Source of the DNA: Paenibacillus piri
Lineage (GTDB): Bacteria > Bacillota > Bacilli > Paenibacillales > NBRC-103111
Assembly (NCBI RefSeq): GCF_004354045.1
Contig: NZ_SMRT01000002.1
Span: 434,001-498,000, forward strand
Length of the DNA stretch: 64,000 nt
Direction of reading: 5' to 3'
Shown in pieces: positions 61,923-64,000 of the stretch. Position numbers and translations under genes: made by a program. How positions within the stretch are numbered: the stretch's first letter is position 1; each line of letters opens with the position of its first letter. The notes under the pieces were generated by a model that saw nothing but the letters and a program-made list of their open reading frames with translations, was not told the DNA's origin and ran no database searches.

Positions 61923-64000
61923 GTGAGACGCTGGAGGAGGCTGATCGCCGGTCAGTGCGGTGCAGTCTCGTTGTACCTGATGTTGATAATTGTGCCGGTC
62001 TTTTTACTGTGCGCGATGCTGATCGATTTTTCACGCCTTAAGGTTGCCGAGAAGGAAGCGGAAAATGCGGTAAAAACCGGCGTTCGTTCGACTCTCTCGG
62101 CTTTCTCCCGGCAGCTTCAGGCTTATGGACTGTATGCGTTAAGGCAGGACGGCGAGGAGGAACGGACGCAAACGAAAGAACTGTTTCAGCATACCGTATC
62201 GGAAAATATGTCCGGCTCCGTGGCCAAAGGCGGTTTTCAGCTGGTAGACCAGCGATTGGAAAAAGACAGATCGAGTATAACTCCCATGTATACGTTAGCC
62301 AATCATACGATAATGAAAAAACAAATTTTGGAGGAAATGAAATATCGCGCCCCGATGATCTTTGCTTTGGAGCTGGCCGACAAGTTCAAGAAAACGGGAC
62401 TTGCTTCCACGTTGGGGCAAGCATCCCGATTTTCCAAAAATGCGGTACAGATCGAAGGACTGCTCGAGGAGCGGGACAGGCGGCTCGATCAGGCATGGGC
62501 TGCATGGAGCTCGATTTATAACAAAGCGGCGGCTGCGCATCCATTTTATCAAACCCAGCTTTCCGATCTTAATGAGCTCAGCGGCAAGGTCGGCATTCAT
62601 ACGGTCGACGAGGTCAAACAATCGCTGCAGTCGGCCAAACGGGACTTGGATGATTTGCAGAGTCAGGTCAGAAAGATCGACCGGAATATCCGGTCGCTTA
62701 TCGAAGCTGGCGCAGGGATATCCGCCGCCGCAGAAAGACTGAGGGAAACGAGAGCGGAGCTAAAGTCGCAAATAGCCGATATCGGTGATAAAATCAGCGA
62801 TCTGAATCAGCTGCTGGAGGATGTCCAGAAATATGTGGCGCTATTGGCGATGCTTAAGCTGAAATCGTCCGCCGATTTGGCTGAGTTCAAAGCAATGTTA
62901 AAGTCGTTTGAGGATGCGTTGGCCGGGGCAAAAAGTGCTAACGATCAATTGAACGACCAGCTTCGCTCGATAACCGCCCAACAGCAATCCTCCTCTACGT
63001 CCGCGATGGAAGCCGAGCGTGCATTTGAAGGAATTTATATGATCTCGAGACAGGAGCTGGACGAGTATGGAAGCCAGGCGGCAGCCTCGATCGCCTCATT
63101 TGCCGGATTGGAGGCTCAGCTCGGCAATGTGCTGCTGTTCGATGCAGGTAATTACCGCAATGCCGATCAAACGCTGCAATCGTTTTGGAAGCTAGCCCAA
63201 GAGCTGTTTACCCGTCAAGGCGCCAAGGAAGCGGAGCGCAACAAAAATAAAGCGGCCGTGACAACGTCCAAACGGGAACAGCGAAACAAGGCGCAGCCGT
63301 ATTTGGATCAGGTGACGAAAGCGATGGGCAGCTGCAGTCTCACAGGTTTAACCGATCCGTTCAAAGCAAGCTATGTAACGCTGCAGGGCGATCCGTCCAA
63401 AGGAAGCACCGGGCTTTATCAAGCCTATATGAGCGTCAACCGGCAGACGGATTTGGCGCAGCCGGTGCCGGACATTAAACTGGATGACGCCGATAAAGCG
63501 GGGATGAGTGCGATGAACCTTGTCTCCTCGATCGAATCCGTCTTGGCAGATGTCAGAGACGAGTTTTACCTGGATGAATTTGCGGTCAGCAAATTTAACT
63601 ACCGTACTTTTGGCTTGGAGAAAGATATGAACGGGCAGGTCAAAGTATCCAATGAATTATCGCGGCCCGACAGCCATGCGCTTGTGAATCAGGAGCTTGA
63701 ATATTTGCTGTACGGGGCCAATTCGTGCCTGGGCAACTATTCGGCAGCTTATGCGGAAATGTTTGTCATCCGGCTAGCCGTAGGCACAGCCGAAGCGCTC
63801 ACGGAACCGCATATCCAGTCTTTGAATTTAGGCTCCCCGCTGCTTGTATTTCTGGCCGCCGTTGCCGAAGGCGCGGTGAAGGCTCAAATGGACATGATGA
63901 AGCTGGTTCAAGGAGAAGCGGTACCGCTGTCCAAAAAATTCGGAAGTGCTTTCAGTCTCACTTATAAAGATTATTTGCGCTTGTTTTTTTTGCTGCACAG
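61923..64000 (+). CDS. DUF5702/TadG-like Tad pilus protein (3' end outside window)
   Basis: A GTG at 61923 with GGAGGGAG upstream opens a frame that runs to the end of the window (692 codons so far). The N-terminus GQCGAVSLYLMLIIVPVFLLCAM with LIDFSRLKVAEKEAENAVKTG is the Tad/TadG-like membrane start. A long central part is rich in coiled coil (about residues 235-345: LQSAKRDLDDLQSQVRKID ... IADIGDKISDLNQLL). It is likely a large extracytoplasmic protein of the pilus system; its exact role is unknown. Confidence 0.75.
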   Translation, partial: MRRWRRLIAGQCGAVSLYLMLIIVPVFLLCAMLIDFSRLKVAEKEAENAVKTGVRSTLSAFSRQLQAYGLYALRQDGEEERTQTKELFQHTVSENMSGSVAKGGFQLVDQRLEKDRSSITPMYTLANHTIMKKQILEEMKYRAPMIFALELADKFKKTGLASTLGQASRFSKNAVQIEGLLEERDRRLDQAWAAWSSIYNKAAAAHPFYQTQLSDLNELSGKVGIHTVDEVKQSLQSAKRDLDDLQSQVRKIDRNIRSLIEAGAGISAAAERLRETRAELKSQIADIGDKISDLNQLLEDVQKYVALLAMLKLKSSADLAEFKAMLKSFEDALAGAKSANDQLNDQLRSITAQQQSSSTSAMEAERAFEGIYMISRQELDEYGSQAAASIASFAGLEAQLGNVLLFDAGNYRNADQTLQSFWKLAQELFTRQGAKEAERNKNKAAVTTSKREQRNKAQPYLDQVTKAMGSCSLTGLTDPFKASYVTLQGDPSKGSTGLYQAYMSVNRQTDLAQPVPDIKLDDADKAGMSAMNLVSSIESVLADVRDEFYLDEFAVSKFNYRTFGLEKDMNGQVKVSNELSRPDSHALVNQELEYLLYGANSCLGNYSAAYAEMFVIRLAVGTAEALTEPHIQSLNLGSPLLVFLAAVAEGAVKAQMDMMKLVQGEAVPLSKKFGSAFSLTYKDYLRLFFLLH

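Overview
The window looks like a chromosomal segment of an endospore-forming Firmicute of the Paenibacillaceae (Paenibacillus or a close relative). Evidence: spore genes (cotE, tlp, spoVK, a KinB-like sensor kinase), AGGAGG-type ribosome binding sites, moderately high GC, Bacillus-type LexA boxes, and a gene order that follows Bacillus subtilis in blocks: cotE-mutS-mutL, miaA-hfq, spoVK-hflX-ynbB-glnR-glnA, and lexA/yneA-ynzC. No rRNA, tRNA or CRISPR array was found, and no phage or complete IS.

Layout. 1-4.1 kb: end of an ABC permease gene, a DUF939 exporter, cotE, and an ATP-grasp-like/amidoligase fusion. 4.3-13.3 kb: mutS, a secreted S41 protease, mutL, an RsmJ-like methyltransferase, miaA, hfq. 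13.5-19.5 kb: class A PBP with a long Gly/Gln/Pro repeat tail, lipoprotein cyclophilin, ADP-ribosylglycohydrolase, alpha/beta hydrolase, VOC protein. 19.5-20.3 kb: non-coding repeat island. 20.3-26 kb: SDR and GNAT genes (minus strand), a HAD phosphatase, a 765-aa effector-like protein with an apparently circularly permuted OTU domain, and a frameshifted histidine phosphatase. 26-31.7 kb: spoVK, hflX, ynbB, glnRA. 31.9-33.4 kb: divergent lexA/yneA with four LexA boxes, then ynzC. 34-40.7 kb: HAD, mtnD, a MITE-like element, metH, rnz. 40.7-44.5 kb: tlp, lrgAB-like pair, and a possible aminolipid operon (OlsB-like N-acyltransferase plus LpxL-like O-acyltransferase). 44.6-50.7 kb: DNA-repair run (mrfA, mrfB, Fpg-like, Nfo-like), with a LexA box in the mrfA promoter. 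50.8-54.7 kb: cREC protein, ABC ATPase, two methyltransferases, DinB, coaD. 54.8-64 kb: KinB-like kinase and a Tad pilus locus that runs off the window.

Main points of interest: (1) the permuted OTU protein with an IGNRA-type N-terminal motif; (2) a dispersed ~87-bp structured repeat in three same-orientation intergenic copies, one inside a second element; (3) two MITE-like elements, one just upstream of mtnD; (4) a LexA box in the mrfA promoter; (5) the OlsB-like/LpxL-like pair, in which the LpxL-like HX4(D/E) acid is a phenylalanine; (6) an attenuator-like leader before the Tad genes; (7) small ORFs with good ribosome binding sites at 47023 and 56231.

All calls come from reading the sequence and recalling family motifs; no database search was run.
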